A stretch of DNA of 64,000 nucleotides. Source: Citrobacter amalonaticus (GTDB lineage Bacteria; Pseudomonadota; Gammaproteobacteria; Enterobacterales; Enterobacteriaceae). The DNA is taken from assembly GCF_001559075.2 (NCBI RefSeq), contig NZ_CP014015.2:4402001-4466000 (forward strand). The letters run 5' to 3'. This document shows, one piece after another, positions 51,615 to 59,882 of this stretch. A program made the translations under genes and the position numbers. The notes beneath the pieces are model-generated. The model searched no databases and was not told the origin of the DNA. It saw only the letters and a list, made by a program, of their open reading frames with translations. How positions within the stretch are numbered: position 1 is the first letter of the stretch; every line of letters starts with the position of its first letter.

Positions 51615-52247
51615 ATGATTCTGCACCCTTCTCTCGCGTCGGCAGATCCGCTGCACTATGGGGCGACATTGACCGCGCTGGCCGATGCCGATATCGGCTC
51701 ACTGCATCTGGATATCGAAGACAGCAGCTTTATCAACAACATCACTTTTGGCCTCAAAACCGTGCAGGCTGTCGCCCGACAGACGGCGCATCCTCTCTCG
51801 TTTCATTTCATGATTGCCCGCCCGCAGAGTTGGTTTCCTGTCCTGGCGGAGCTCAAACCGGCGTGGATTTTTGTTCATGCCGAAGCGCTGGCATACCCTT
51901 CTGAGACGCTGGCAGACATTCGCGAAATCGGCGCAAAGGCCGGGCTGGCGGTGAATCCGGCCACGCCAATTGACGGGTATCGCTATCTGGCCCCGCAACT
52001 GGATGCGCTAATGGTGATGACCAGCGAACCTGACGGATTCGGACAACAGTTTATTCCCACCCTGTGCGCAAAAGTCCGTCAGGTACGCGAGTATTTTCCG
52101 CAAGCCGCGTGCTGGGCTGACGGCGGCATTACGCTTTCTGCGGCGCAACACCTGGCGACGGCCGGCGCACAACATCTTGTCGTGGGTCGCGCCCTGTTCT
52201 CATCAGAGAATTACCACGCCACGTTATCCCGGTTTGCGGGACTGTAA
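51615..52247 (+). CDS. sgcE: Ribulose-phosphate 3-epimerase-like protein SgcE
   Basis: This 210-residue protein of the pentulose-phosphate epimerase family has a (beta/alpha)8 fold. Recognisable active-site strands are H-P-S-L-A-S-A, S-L-H-L-D-I-E-D, S-F-H-F-M and W-A-D-G-G-I. The second Asp/His pair of true Rpe is altered (M-V-M-T-S-E-P-D-G instead of M-S-V-N-P-G-F-G), so the substrate differs from ribulose 5-phosphate. I use the second of two adjacent ATGs, which fits GGAGG better and gives the E. coli length. Confidence 0.9.
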   Translation: MILHPSLASADPLHYGATLTALADADIGSLHLDIEDSSFINNITFGLKTVQAVARQTAHPLSFHFMIARPQSWFPVLAELKPAWIFVHAEALAYPSETLADIREIGAKAGLAVNPATPIDGYRYLAPQLDALMVMTSEPDGFGQQFIPTLCAKVRQVREYFPQAACWADGGITLSAAQHLATAGAQHLVVGRALFSSENYHATLSRFAGL

Positions 52248-52262
52248 GAGGAGATTGCTTCG

Positions 52263-53039
52263 ATGAGCCAACAGCGCCCTGATCGTATCAAACAGATGCT
52301 GCACTATCTGTGGCAACATCGTCATCTCTCCACCCAACAGGCCATGGAACTGTTTGGTTATGCGGAGGCCACCGTCCGTCGTGATTTCCAGTATATCGCC
52401 AGCCAGTATCCTGGCATGATTCGCGGTCACGGCAGTCTGGATTTTGACGACAGCATGGATGACAAAGAGTATGTTTTCGACGTCAAACGGACGCTGCAGG
52501 CGGAGGCGAAAAAAGAGATTGCCGCCCTTGCCCGTACCATGATCAAAGACGGCGACTGTTTCTTTCTCGATTCCGGCTCCACCTGCCTTGAGCTGGCGAA
52601 ATGTCTGGCCGATGCGCGGGTGAAAGTCATCTGTAACGACATCAAAATCGCCAATGAACTGGGCTGTTTTCCGCACGTCGAAAGCTACATCATCGGCGGG
52701 CTTATTCGTCCGGGTTACTTTTCAGTGGGTGAGAGCCTGGCGCTGGAGATGATCAATGCGTTTTCGGTGGAACGGGCCTTTATCTCCTGCGATGCGCTGT
52801 CGCTGACAACGGGGATCACCAACGCCACCATGTTTGAAGTCGGCGTGAAGACGCGGATTATTCAGCGTTCACGAGAAGTGATACTGATGGCCGATCACTC
52901 AAAGTTTGATGCAGTGGAACCCCATGCCGTCGCCACGCTCTCTTGTATTAAAACGATTATCAGCGACAGCGCGTTAGCGGATGACATTGTGCAGCGATAC
53001 ACCCACGCGGGATGCCAGCTGGTTTTGCCACATCGTTGA
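52263..53039 (+). CDS. sgcR: DeoR-family regulator SgcR
   Basis: This 258-residue protein has an N-terminal winged helix with the DeoR pattern A-T-V-R-R-D-F-Q-Y-I (about 38-47) and a C-terminal sugar-phosphate sensor of the ribose isomerase-like fold (D-S-G-S-T-C-L-E-L-A about 103-112; N-D-I-K-I-A-N-E-L). It is the last gene of the sgc operon and probably represses it until a sugar phosphate binds. AGGAG precedes the ATG. A terminator-like hairpin lies 11 bases downstream. Confidence 0.92.
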   Translation: MSQQRPDRIKQMLHYLWQHRHLSTQQAMELFGYAEATVRRDFQYIASQYPGMIRGHGSLDFDDSMDDKEYVFDVKRTLQAEAKKEIAALARTMIKDGDCFFLDSGSTCLELAKCLADARVKVICNDIKIANELGCFPHVESYIIGGLIRPGYFSVGESLALEMINAFSVERAFISCDALSLTTGITNATMFEVGVKTRIIQRSREVILMADHSKFDAVEPHAVATLSCIKTIISDSALADDIVQRYTHAGCQLVLPHR

Positions 53040-53050
53040 ATAACAGGCAC

Positions 53051-53076
53051 AAAAAAGCCGCCTGGGCTGGCGGCTT
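53051..53076 (-). terminator. Terminator of ydcH
   Basis: AAGCCGCC and GGCGGCTT form an 8-bp stem with a 6-base loop. On the minus strand it ends in a run of six U, 12 bases after ydcH. From the other side it may stop sgcR transcription. Confidence 0.8.
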
Positions 53077-53087
53077 AGAAACGCGGA

Positions 53088-53312
53088 TTATCCCGCGTCA
53101 ACACTTTCTTTCTGCAGTATTTTGAGCATATCGTCCTTCAGCTGAAGTTTCTGTTTTTTCAGCCGAACGACGTCGAGATTGTATCCCCGACCATCGGAAC
53201 CTTCCAGCCTGGCAATTTCATGATCAAGGTTGTTGTGCTTTTCGAAAAGCGACAAAAAGCGAGGATTCTCGGATTTCAGTCGGGAAATCAGATCTCTGTA
53301 TTCTGGAAACAT
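53088..53312 (-). CDS. ydcH: Small conserved protein YdcH (DUF465)
   Basis: This 74-residue protein is identical in length to E. coli YdcH. It is a helical hairpin, with L-F-E-K-H-N-N-L-D-H-E-I-A-R-L and L-K-K-Q-K-L-Q-L-K-D-D-M-L-K-I-L as the two helices, typical of the DUF465/SlyX-like coiled coils. A function is not established. It is upstream-adjacent in the backbone to opgD, reading the same way, with its own terminator. Confidence 0.9.
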   Translation of the reverse strand: MFPEYRDLISRLKSENPRFLSLFEKHNNLDHEIARLEGSDGRGYNLDVVRLKKQKLQLKDDMLKILQKESVDAG

Positions 53313-53444
53313 ACGCTCTCCCTGTTAGTGATAAACCATGTGTATAAGAAATACACGCTTCCAGCTTACCTATTTGACTTAGGGAAAAATGCGAACAGGA
53401 TCGTGTTTAATTCCTGAACAGATATTTCGCGTGCCTGGCTGTTG

Positions 53445-53469
53445 ACGCCCTTCGCATGACGAAGGGCGT
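53445..53469 (-). terminator. Hairpin after opgD
   Basis: ACGCCCTTC and GAAGGGCGT form a perfect 9-bp stem with a 7-base loop, 9 bases after the opgD stop. A U-run is lacking, so it may be weak or serve as RNA 3'-end protection. Confidence 0.55.
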
Positions 53470-53478
53470 TGGCGCAGA

Positions 53479-55134
53479 TTAACGCATCACGCGATCGTCG
53501 ACGTAGGTCCGTTTATCCGGTGCGGGCGGGAAATACTGATACAGCCAGGTTTCACTGATCGCTTCCCCCTGGCAGCGCAGGAACATACGCATATCCACCG
53601 GTTCGGTCGAGTCGGACGTGGGGTACCAGTCAAACTGGATGCGATAGCCGTCAAACGGCTCAACGTAGAGGATCTCGATCTGCTTCGCTTCACCGCTGGA
53701 CAACGTAATCACCGGCTCAATGCCTTTCGGCGCGGCTGCTTTCAGATCGCCGCCGACGAAATCGACCGCAAAACGTCGCGCCCATTTCTCCGGATAGTGC
53801 TCGCCCGGCGCCCAGCCTTCCGGGAATCCTCCCATACCGGTGCGGGTGGCCATCACGCGCGCCAGTGGCGAACGGACTGGCGGCTGTGCGCTCCAGTACA
53901 GACGGTATTTGTATTCCAGCTCATCACCCGCTTCGATGGCTTTTTCCGGCTGCCAGAAGCAGACCACGTTATCCAGCGTTTCACCGGTCGTCGGGATCTC
54001 CATCAGCCCGATAGTGCCTTTGCCCCACTGATTACGCGGTTCAACCCACAGGCTTGGGCGCTTGTTGTACCAGCCCATGATGTCCTGATAGTGGGTGAAA
54101 TCGCGATCCAGTTGCAGCAGACCGAACCCTTTCGGGTTGTTATCGGTATAGGCGTTAAATTGCAGCTTCTGCGGGTTGTTCAGCGGGCGGCAAATCCACT
54201 CGCCGTTGCCCCGCCACATCGCCAGACGATCGGAGTCATGGATTTGCGGGTGAATGGTATCGCACATGCGGCGTTCATTATTGCCGCAACTGAACATACT
54301 GGTCATCGGCGCGATGCCCAGCTGTTTGATGTCTTTACGAGCATACAGACGGTTTTCAACGTCCATGATCACCTGGCTCTTCTCGCAGTGAATCACGAAC
54401 TTATAGGCACCGGTGATGCTCGGACTGTCCAGCAGCGCGTACACGGTAAAGGTGGTGGCGCCAGGTTTCACCGTATCGAACCAGAAGGCGGTGAAATCCG
54501 GAAACTCTTCCTTGGTGTCAGTGTAGGTGTCAATCGCCAGACCACGTGCGGAAAGCCCGTACTGGTAGGTATCATCGACCGCGCGGAAATAGCTCGCGCC
54601 GAGGAAGGAAACCACGTCGCGACGTGCCAGTTCGGGCGCTTTAAAGACACGGAAACCGGCAAAACCGAGATCGGTTTGCCCTTCCAGTTGTTTGGTATCA
54701 ACGCCGGCATCATTGTATTTAAACAGTTCCGGACGGAAGTGAATCTCACGCGCCAGATGGGTGCCGGAATCCACGGAGAACATGCGCACGCGACGACGGA
54801 AGCCCATCCCGACGTGGAAGAACTGCGCATCCAGCTGACGGTCTTCGACGTTGTTCCACAGCGATTGCGCGGCATCGTACTGAATGCTGTTGTAAGCCTG
54901 CGGCGTCAGATTCGCCAGCGTATTGGGCAACGCACGCGGCGCACCGCCCCACGGTTTCTGCGCGAGATCGTGCGCCATCGATTGCAGTACGGAAAAATCA
55001 AAGCGGACGGTTTGTCCGTCCGCAATGTCGGATTCCGCCGCATAAGCTGCACGGGTGAAAAGTGAAGCAATACCGCTGGTACCGCACACGGCGGCCATTG
55101 CCATTGAACCTTTAATAAATCGTCTGCGATTCAT
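53479..55134 (-). CDS. opgD: Periplasmic glucan biosynthesis protein OpgD
   Basis: This 551-residue protein equals E. coli OpgD (MdoD) in length. A twin-arginine signal is evident (M-N-R-R-R-F-I-K-G, then a hydrophobic stretch to A-A-Y-A-A), so it folds before export by Tat. It is a paralogue of OpgG and trims or controls the backbone length of osmoregulated periplasmic glucans. Conserved patches include L-G-A-S-Y-F-R-A and N-N-P-K-G-F-G-L-L-Q-L-D-R-D. An extension of 32 codons upstream is open but unsupported. It is separated from ydcH by 166 bases. Confidence 0.94.
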   Translation of the reverse strand: MNRRRFIKGSMAMAAVCGTSGIASLFTRAAYAAESDIADGQTVRFDFSVLQSMAHDLAQKPWGGAPRALPNTLANLTPQAYNSIQYDAAQSLWNNVEDRQLDAQFFHVGMGFRRRVRMFSVDSGTHLAREIHFRPELFKYNDAGVDTKQLEGQTDLGFAGFRVFKAPELARRDVVSFLGASYFRAVDDTYQYGLSARGLAIDTYTDTKEEFPDFTAFWFDTVKPGATTFTVYALLDSPSITGAYKFVIHCEKSQVIMDVENRLYARKDIKQLGIAPMTSMFSCGNNERRMCDTIHPQIHDSDRLAMWRGNGEWICRPLNNPQKLQFNAYTDNNPKGFGLLQLDRDFTHYQDIMGWYNKRPSLWVEPRNQWGKGTIGLMEIPTTGETLDNVVCFWQPEKAIEAGDELEYKYRLYWSAQPPVRSPLARVMATRTGMGGFPEGWAPGEHYPEKWARRFAVDFVGGDLKAAAPKGIEPVITLSSGEAKQIEILYVEPFDGYRIQFDWYPTSDSTEPVDMRMFLRCQGEAISETWLYQYFPPAPDKRTYVDDRVMR

Positions 55135-55354
55135 ACCTGAAAGTAAATCCTTCTGGTCATGTGAAGGGTCCCGCGCTGGCGCTCGACAGCGGCAAGAAGA
55201 TGCATAATTCTGACCGCTCACTCTAGACAAAATTCATTAAGAATCCAATTGTTGGCCGCTGATTATCGCCACAAAACGGAAAATATTTACTGTCGATGAG
55301 AACAGACTGATTCCCACGTAAATTTTCCCGCACAAACTTTCAGCTTTTGCAAAG

Positions 55355-56869
55355 CTAGTCGAGACTGACGTGCTGGGTCATCACCCGTTTAAAGAGCGAA
55401 AGCCGCGCCCGCATAAACCGGTTCTCGACCTTAAAACCGGCAAACTTTTTCAGCCCAATACGTAACACCCGATCGCGGCCCTGAATACAGGCAGGCCAGC
55501 GGACCGGGCCATGCAGAACATCGCAGGTCCGACTGGCATGACGGGCAAAATTGACCCAGTAATCCGCAACGTGGACAGCGAAGGCGAGATCGTTTTCGTT
55601 CACATAATTTCGCGAAGGTTCAGCGAGCGTTAAGGTATTAAACACGTAAGGCACTTCGTTGCCATGCCAGGCGCCGTTGGCATAGGTGTGATGCTCCGAT
55701 TCCGCAACGTAATCGAACCAATAACGCCAGCACGGCTCGCCGACCCGCTGTTGCGCCTGCATCACCACATAGCCTAATGCCGTAAACGCCATATCCCGAC
55801 ACACCTGTCGCCCCAGTTCTTCATCGCCCTTCACGCCCGGATACAGCAGCTTAATCAGGCCGAGTCCCAGCCTGCGTTCACGACGCAGTTTCTGAATTTG
55901 TCCGGCAAGATCGACGCCGAAGACGGCCATCACGCTGGCTTCATCGCTGTTAGAGCCAATCATGACGGGCATCGGGTGCTGTCTGGCGGCGAAAAAGACA
56001 TCCAGCATCGGCTCCGGCAGAACCGCATCGCCGGAGATAGGTGTTGGCGCAATTTTGTACGGTGCGCCCAACGGCCAGAAAGCGTCGGCCGGAATCGCGC
56101 GTAGCTGCGCCGCCGTCGCATTCTGCAAACCGAAGTGTTCAGCCAGCGCAACGCCGTTTTCCAGCGCTATTTCACAAGGCGTGTCTGGCAAGGTGTAGCC
56201 GCTCTGGACAATCGCTTTATGAAACAACCCTTTTCCTCGCGGCGAAGCTAACAGCGAGAGCACGCTACGCGCCCCGGCCGATTCACCAAACAGCGTAACG
56301 TTCTGCGGATCGCCGCCGAACGCGGCGATGTTTTCCTGTACCCAGCGCAGCGCGGCAATCTGGTCGAGGAGCGCAAAGTTATTGAGAGCCTCACCCTCTT
56401 CACCTTCCAGCGCCGGATGGGCAAAAAAGCCAAGATGACCGAGGCGATAGTTGACGGTAACGACAACCACGTTACGCTTCGCCAGCGCAACGCCGTCGTA
56501 AGGCGGCAGATTGCCGGCACCAATGGTGTAGCCGCCACCGTGCAGCCAGACCATCACCGGAAGCGGCTGATGGCGCTCCGCCGGAGACCAGACGTTGAGA
56601 TAGAGACAATCTTCAGAAAATGCGCCGGGATCGCCGCCGCCCAACTCTTTGCAGTACTCAATATCCTGCCAGCTGGCGCTGGAGAAGGTATTCGCGTCAC
56701 GAATCCCGGACCAGGGAATGACCGGCTGCGGCGCTCGCCAGCGCCGTTCCCCCGTCGGTGGCGCGGCGTAAGGAATACCGCGCCAGAGATGGATGTCATC
56801 CTGTACGACACCCATCAACTGGCCCTGTACCGTTTCAATCAGTGGAATACTGGGATTGACCATGTCCAT
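55355..56869 (-). CDS. Type B carboxylesterase (para-nitrobenzyl esterase-like)
   Basis: This 504-residue alpha/beta hydrolase has the oxyanion segment H110-G-G-G, the nucleophile S197 in G-E-S-A-G, an acid in S-N-S-D-E-A-S, and a histidine in W-H-G-N-E-V-P-Y-V-F. E-D-C-L-Y-L-N-V-W-S (about 86-95) is the second family signature. No signal peptide is seen, so it is cytoplasmic. It lies 39 bp downstream of ydcJ on the same strand, so they may be cotranscribed. An aromatic ester as substrate would suit the nearby pcaHG, but this is speculative. I do not recognise an E. coli orthologue at this place. Confidence 0.88.
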   Translation of the reverse strand: MDMVNPSIPLIETVQGQLMGVVQDDIHLWRGIPYAAPPTGERRWRAPQPVIPWSGIRDANTFSSASWQDIEYCKELGGGDPGAFSEDCLYLNVWSPAERHQPLPVMVWLHGGGYTIGAGNLPPYDGVALAKRNVVVVTVNYRLGHLGFFAHPALEGEEGEALNNFALLDQIAALRWVQENIAAFGGDPQNVTLFGESAGARSVLSLLASPRGKGLFHKAIVQSGYTLPDTPCEIALENGVALAEHFGLQNATAAQLRAIPADAFWPLGAPYKIAPTPISGDAVLPEPMLDVFFAARQHPMPVMIGSNSDEASVMAVFGVDLAGQIQKLRRERRLGLGLIKLLYPGVKGDEELGRQVCRDMAFTALGYVVMQAQQRVGEPCWRYWFDYVAESEHHTYANGAWHGNEVPYVFNTLTLAEPSRNYVNENDLAFAVHVADYWVNFARHASRTCDVLHGPVRWPACIQGRDRVLRIGLKKFAGFKVENRFMRARLSLFKRVMTQHVSLD

Positions 56870-56908
56870 ATTTACCCGTTAATCGCAGATCCCTACAGGA
56901 TACCTGGA

Positions 56909-58252
56909 TTAAAGCAGGCCGCAACGTCGTTTGCTGCGTTCTTCCGCTTCCTGATACAACACAAACTCGTCAAACACCGGACACCCCAGCGCCTGTTCAA
57001 AGGCCTCGCGGCTGGCGTTGCCATGACTGCGCGCCTGCGTTTCGTTACCCAGATTCGACTGGAAAATCCCCGCCGCGCTGACCGGCAGGAAATCTTCATA
57101 GGTGATGGGCTGCGCCTGCACCCAGCCACGTTCAATGTGCGGTTGCGGATCGTCACCAGGATGAATCGCCTTGCGGTGCGCTTCGCCTGACGGAGTCAGA
57201 CGATAGCGGAACCAGGCCAGCCCCTGCTGGCGCAGCAGGAATTCGCTGTCCGGAAACGCGTTAAACACCTCCTGCAAATGCAGTTGGTGCGTCAGGTTGT
57301 CTTTCCCGGTACCGGCGTTGCGCAGTAATTCATCGTACCGTTGACGCCCTTTTATCGTCAGCGCCACGCCGCGTTGTTCGATCTCGCCGAAGCGGGCCGT
57401 GTGTGTCCCCTGCATTTCGCCAGCAAACAGCACCGGTTCTTCCAGCGCTTTGAAACTGGTCTGGCGCAGCAGAATCGGCACCTCACGGCGCGGCGGGCCT
57501 TCGATAAGGACTTTCGGTTCAATGCCGCATTCCGGCATCATCGACTGCACCCGGTCGATATCCAGCGTTCTGGGCGTCAGATGATTAATGTGACAGCCCG
57601 GGAAACAGACCACATCGGCGATCAGGCGATGTTCGTTATGCAGCGCATGATAGGTTTGTTCATCCACGGTGGCGTGGCGATGCCAGCGGAAAGTTTCCAG
57701 CGCTTCTTTCACGAACTCGCGAGCCTGCGTCGCGTTAAACCCCTGCTGACTCTCCCAGATGTCGAGCAGTTCGCGACAGCGTGGCGTAAAGATATCGCGC
57801 TGAGCGAGGATCTCCGCCGCACGCTGACGGAGCGACGCGTTTTCAATCAGTTCAAGACGCAGTAAGGAGGTAAAGACGCGAAACGGATTTCGCGACAGCG
57901 AGGCGTCGTCAATAGGGCGAAATGCCGTTGAGTGTACCGGCACCCCGGCCTGAGAGAGATCGTAATAGCTGACCGGAAACATCCCCATGATCGCAAACAT
58001 GCGTCGCAGCGTGGACAGTTCGTCTGCCGTTCCGACACGAATTGCGCCATGACGTTCCACGTTGAGGCGCGCCAGTTCATCCGCATTGGCCAGTTTTTCA
58101 TGCAGCGTGGGGTTATTTTCGAGAATCGCCAGATTCACGTCAGCCACAAGTTCCAGTAGCGTGCCGTATTGCGGAACTTCCTGCTGGTACATTGCTGACA
58201 TTGCCTGCGAAAAATGTTCCCGAATCTCATCTGCCGTGATGGTGTTCGCCAT
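56909..58252 (-). CDS. ydcJ: 2-oxoadipate dioxygenase/decarboxylase family protein YdcJ
   Basis: This 447-residue protein is the same length as E. coli YdcJ. It belongs to the HglS family (DUF1338, related to the vicinal oxygen chelate fold), whose characterised member converts 2-oxoadipate to D-2-hydroxyglutarate using Fe(II) and O2. The putative metal ligands include H68 in V-E-R-H-G-A-I-R and residues of C-H-I-N-H-L-T-P-R and F-G-E-I-E-Q-R-G. The ATG at 58252 restores the E. coli N-terminus M-A-N-T-I-T-A-D-E-I-R-E. It is divergent from pcaH, with 237 bp between. Confidence 0.92.
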   Translation of the reverse strand: MANTITADEIREHFSQAMSAMYQQEVPQYGTLLELVADVNLAILENNPTLHEKLANADELARLNVERHGAIRVGTADELSTLRRMFAIMGMFPVSYYDLSQAGVPVHSTAFRPIDDASLSRNPFRVFTSLLRLELIENASLRQRAAEILAQRDIFTPRCRELLDIWESQQGFNATQAREFVKEALETFRWHRHATVDEQTYHALHNEHRLIADVVCFPGCHINHLTPRTLDIDRVQSMMPECGIEPKVLIEGPPRREVPILLRQTSFKALEEPVLFAGEMQGTHTARFGEIEQRGVALTIKGRQRYDELLRNAGTGKDNLTHQLHLQEVFNAFPDSEFLLRQQGLAWFRYRLTPSGEAHRKAIHPGDDPQPHIERGWVQAQPITYEDFLPVSAAGIFQSNLGNETQARSHGNASREAFEQALGCPVFDEFVLYQEAEERSKRRCGLL

Positions 58253-58489
58253 AATGTCATGCCTCCAGTGAATGTTACCTGGAGTGTAGGAAACGCCATT
58301 CACTCTGGGGGGAAGAATTTACAAAGTGTGATCTCACCTGAATTCGCTCTGCATCAGTCCCTGCGCCATTGTATAGCCTCTGGTTATGAAACAAGCGATA
58401 TAAATTCACTTTTAATTAACAGTACATTTACACACACTGCGTCAGGTCATCATAAAACAATAACTCTCTTCCCTGTACCGGAGCCCGCT

Positions 58490-59227
58490 ATGCGTGAAAA
58501 AATGTCCTCTCGCGAGGTGATCCATCGCGACTATAACAGCCATCCGCCCGCCTTCGTCCCTGGCTATAAGACCAGCGTTCTGCGCTCGCCGCGCAACGCG
58601 CTGATCTCGTTGCAAAATTCATTGTCTGAAATCACCGGACCGGTATTCAGCGACAACGATCTTGGTCCGCTGGATAATGACCTGATTATGAATTACGCCA
58701 AAGACGGCCTGCCGATTGGCGAACGGATTATCGTCCACGGCTACGTGCGCGACGGTTTTGGCCGTCCGTTGAAAAATACGCTGGTCGAAGTCTGGCAGGC
58801 CAATGCCGGTGGTCGCTATCGTCATAAAAAAGACCAGTATCTCGCGCCGATCGATCCTAATTTTGGCGGCTGCGGACGGGTATTAACCGATGAAAACGGC
58901 TATTACTTTTTCCGTACCATCAAACCCGGCCCTTACCCGTGGCGCAATCAGGTCAGCGACTGGCGTCCGTCGCACATTCACTTTTCTCTCTCCGGCGAGG
59001 CCTTTGCCCAACGTTTAATTACGCAAATGTATTTTGAAGGCGATCCGCTGATCAAACAGTGTCCGATTGTGAAGACCATTAATAACGATGACGCAATCCG
59101 CACACTGATTGCCGAACTGGATACCCACGCCGCTGTACCGCTCGACTGCCTGGCCTGGCGCTTTGACCTTGTGCTCCGCGGACAGCGTGCCACCTTGTTT
59201 GAAAACCGCACTCAGGGAGGCGCATGA
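58490..59227 (+). CDS. pcaH: Protocatechuate 3,4-dioxygenase beta chain PcaH
   Basis: This 245-residue subunit binds the catalytic Fe(III). Ligands are Y110, Y149, H162 and H164, and their spacing (39, 13, 2) equals that in the Pseudomonas enzyme. With PcaG it opens protocatechuate between the two hydroxyls to give 3-carboxy-cis,cis-muconate. GGAG precedes the ATG; an open extension upstream lacks a ribosome site. The stop overlaps pcaG (ATGA). None of pcaB, C, D, I, J or F is in the window, so the product must be processed by genes elsewhere. The pair is an insertion between ydcJ and ydcI relative to E. coli. Confidence 0.93.
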   Translation: MREKMSSREVIHRDYNSHPPAFVPGYKTSVLRSPRNALISLQNSLSEITGPVFSDNDLGPLDNDLIMNYAKDGLPIGERIIVHGYVRDGFGRPLKNTLVEVWQANAGGRYRHKKDQYLAPIDPNFGGCGRVLTDENGYYFFRTIKPGPYPWRNQVSDWRPSHIHFSLSGEAFAQRLITQMYFEGDPLIKQCPIVKTINNDDAIRTLIAELDTHAAVPLDCLAWRFDLVLRGQRATLFENRTQGGA

Positions 59228-59847
59228 TGAAAGAGTATTTGCAGGAAACCGCTTCGCAAACGGCAGGACCGTATGTGCACATTGGGCTTGCGCCTGATGC
59301 CGCTGGATTTCACATCTTTGAGAAGAATTTCAGCTCCACGCTAACCAACAGCCATACTGAAGGCGAGCGGATCGTGATTGAAGGACGGGTGATTGATGGT
59401 TCCGGTACGCCGGTGCGCGATGTTCTGCTGGAGATCTGGCAGGCCAACGCCCACGGACGCTACAACCATCCGGCTGATCGTCAGGAAGAGAAGCCGCTCG
59501 ACGCGGACTTTCGCGGCTGGGGACGAACCTGTTCAGACTTCGACAGCGGCGTGTGGCGTTTCGATACCATTAAGCCGGGCTGCGTAGCAGGACGCGATGG
59601 CCGCCTGATGGCTCCACACGTCAATCTGTGGATCGTCGCGCGCGGCATCAACATTGGCCTGAACACCCGCCTCTATTTTGCGGATGAGCAAGAAGCTAAT
59701 CAGCGCGATCCGGTGCTCAACCTGATCGAATGGGAAGTTCGCCGTCAGACCCTGATTGCCCGCCGCGAACAGCGTGGTAGTGAGACCGTCTATATCTTCG
59801 ATATTCATCTGCAGGGCGAAAACGAAACCGTCTTTTTTGACGTCTGA
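59224..59847 (+). CDS. pcaG: Protocatechuate 3,4-dioxygenase alpha chain PcaG
   Basis: This 207-residue intradiol dioxygenase-fold partner of PcaH begins M-M-K-E-Y-L-Q-E-T-A-S-Q-T-A-G-P-Y. As usual it lacks the iron ligands (A-P-H-V-N-L replaces P-S-H-I-H) but keeps E-I-W-Q-A-N-A-H-G-R-Y and the fold. It contributes residues to the active-site cleft. Translational coupling to pcaH ensures one-to-one assembly. A terminator follows 7 bases after the stop. Confidence 0.93.
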   Translation: MMKEYLQETASQTAGPYVHIGLAPDAAGFHIFEKNFSSTLTNSHTEGERIVIEGRVIDGSGTPVRDVLLEIWQANAHGRYNHPADRQEEKPLDADFRGWGRTCSDFDSGVWRFDTIKPGCVAGRDGRLMAPHVNLWIVARGINIGLNTRLYFADEQEANQRDPVLNLIEWEVRRQTLIARREQRGSETVYIFDIHLQGENETVFFDV

Positions 59848-59854
59848 TGATGAG

Positions 59855-59880
59855 AACGGGCTGAATCTCTCAGCCCGTTT
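59855..59880. terminator. Terminator between pcaG and the pyrophosphatase gene
   Basis: AACGGGCTGA and TCAGCCCGTT form a 10-bp stem with a 5-base loop, followed by TTTTAT on the plus strand. It probably serves both converging genes. Confidence 0.85.
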
Positions 59881-59882
59881 TA

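Noticed and set aside
53797..55065. Long open frame of 422 codons on the plus strand inside opgD
   Set aside because: It is antisense to a full-length, strongly conserved gene, has no ribosome site and no recognisable domain; GC-rich codon third positions on the real strand keep such frames open.
58333..58346. GTGATCTCAC near the ydcJ-pcaH gap as a CRP site
   Set aside because: The half-sites are separated by two bases, not six, so CRP could not bind in the usual way.
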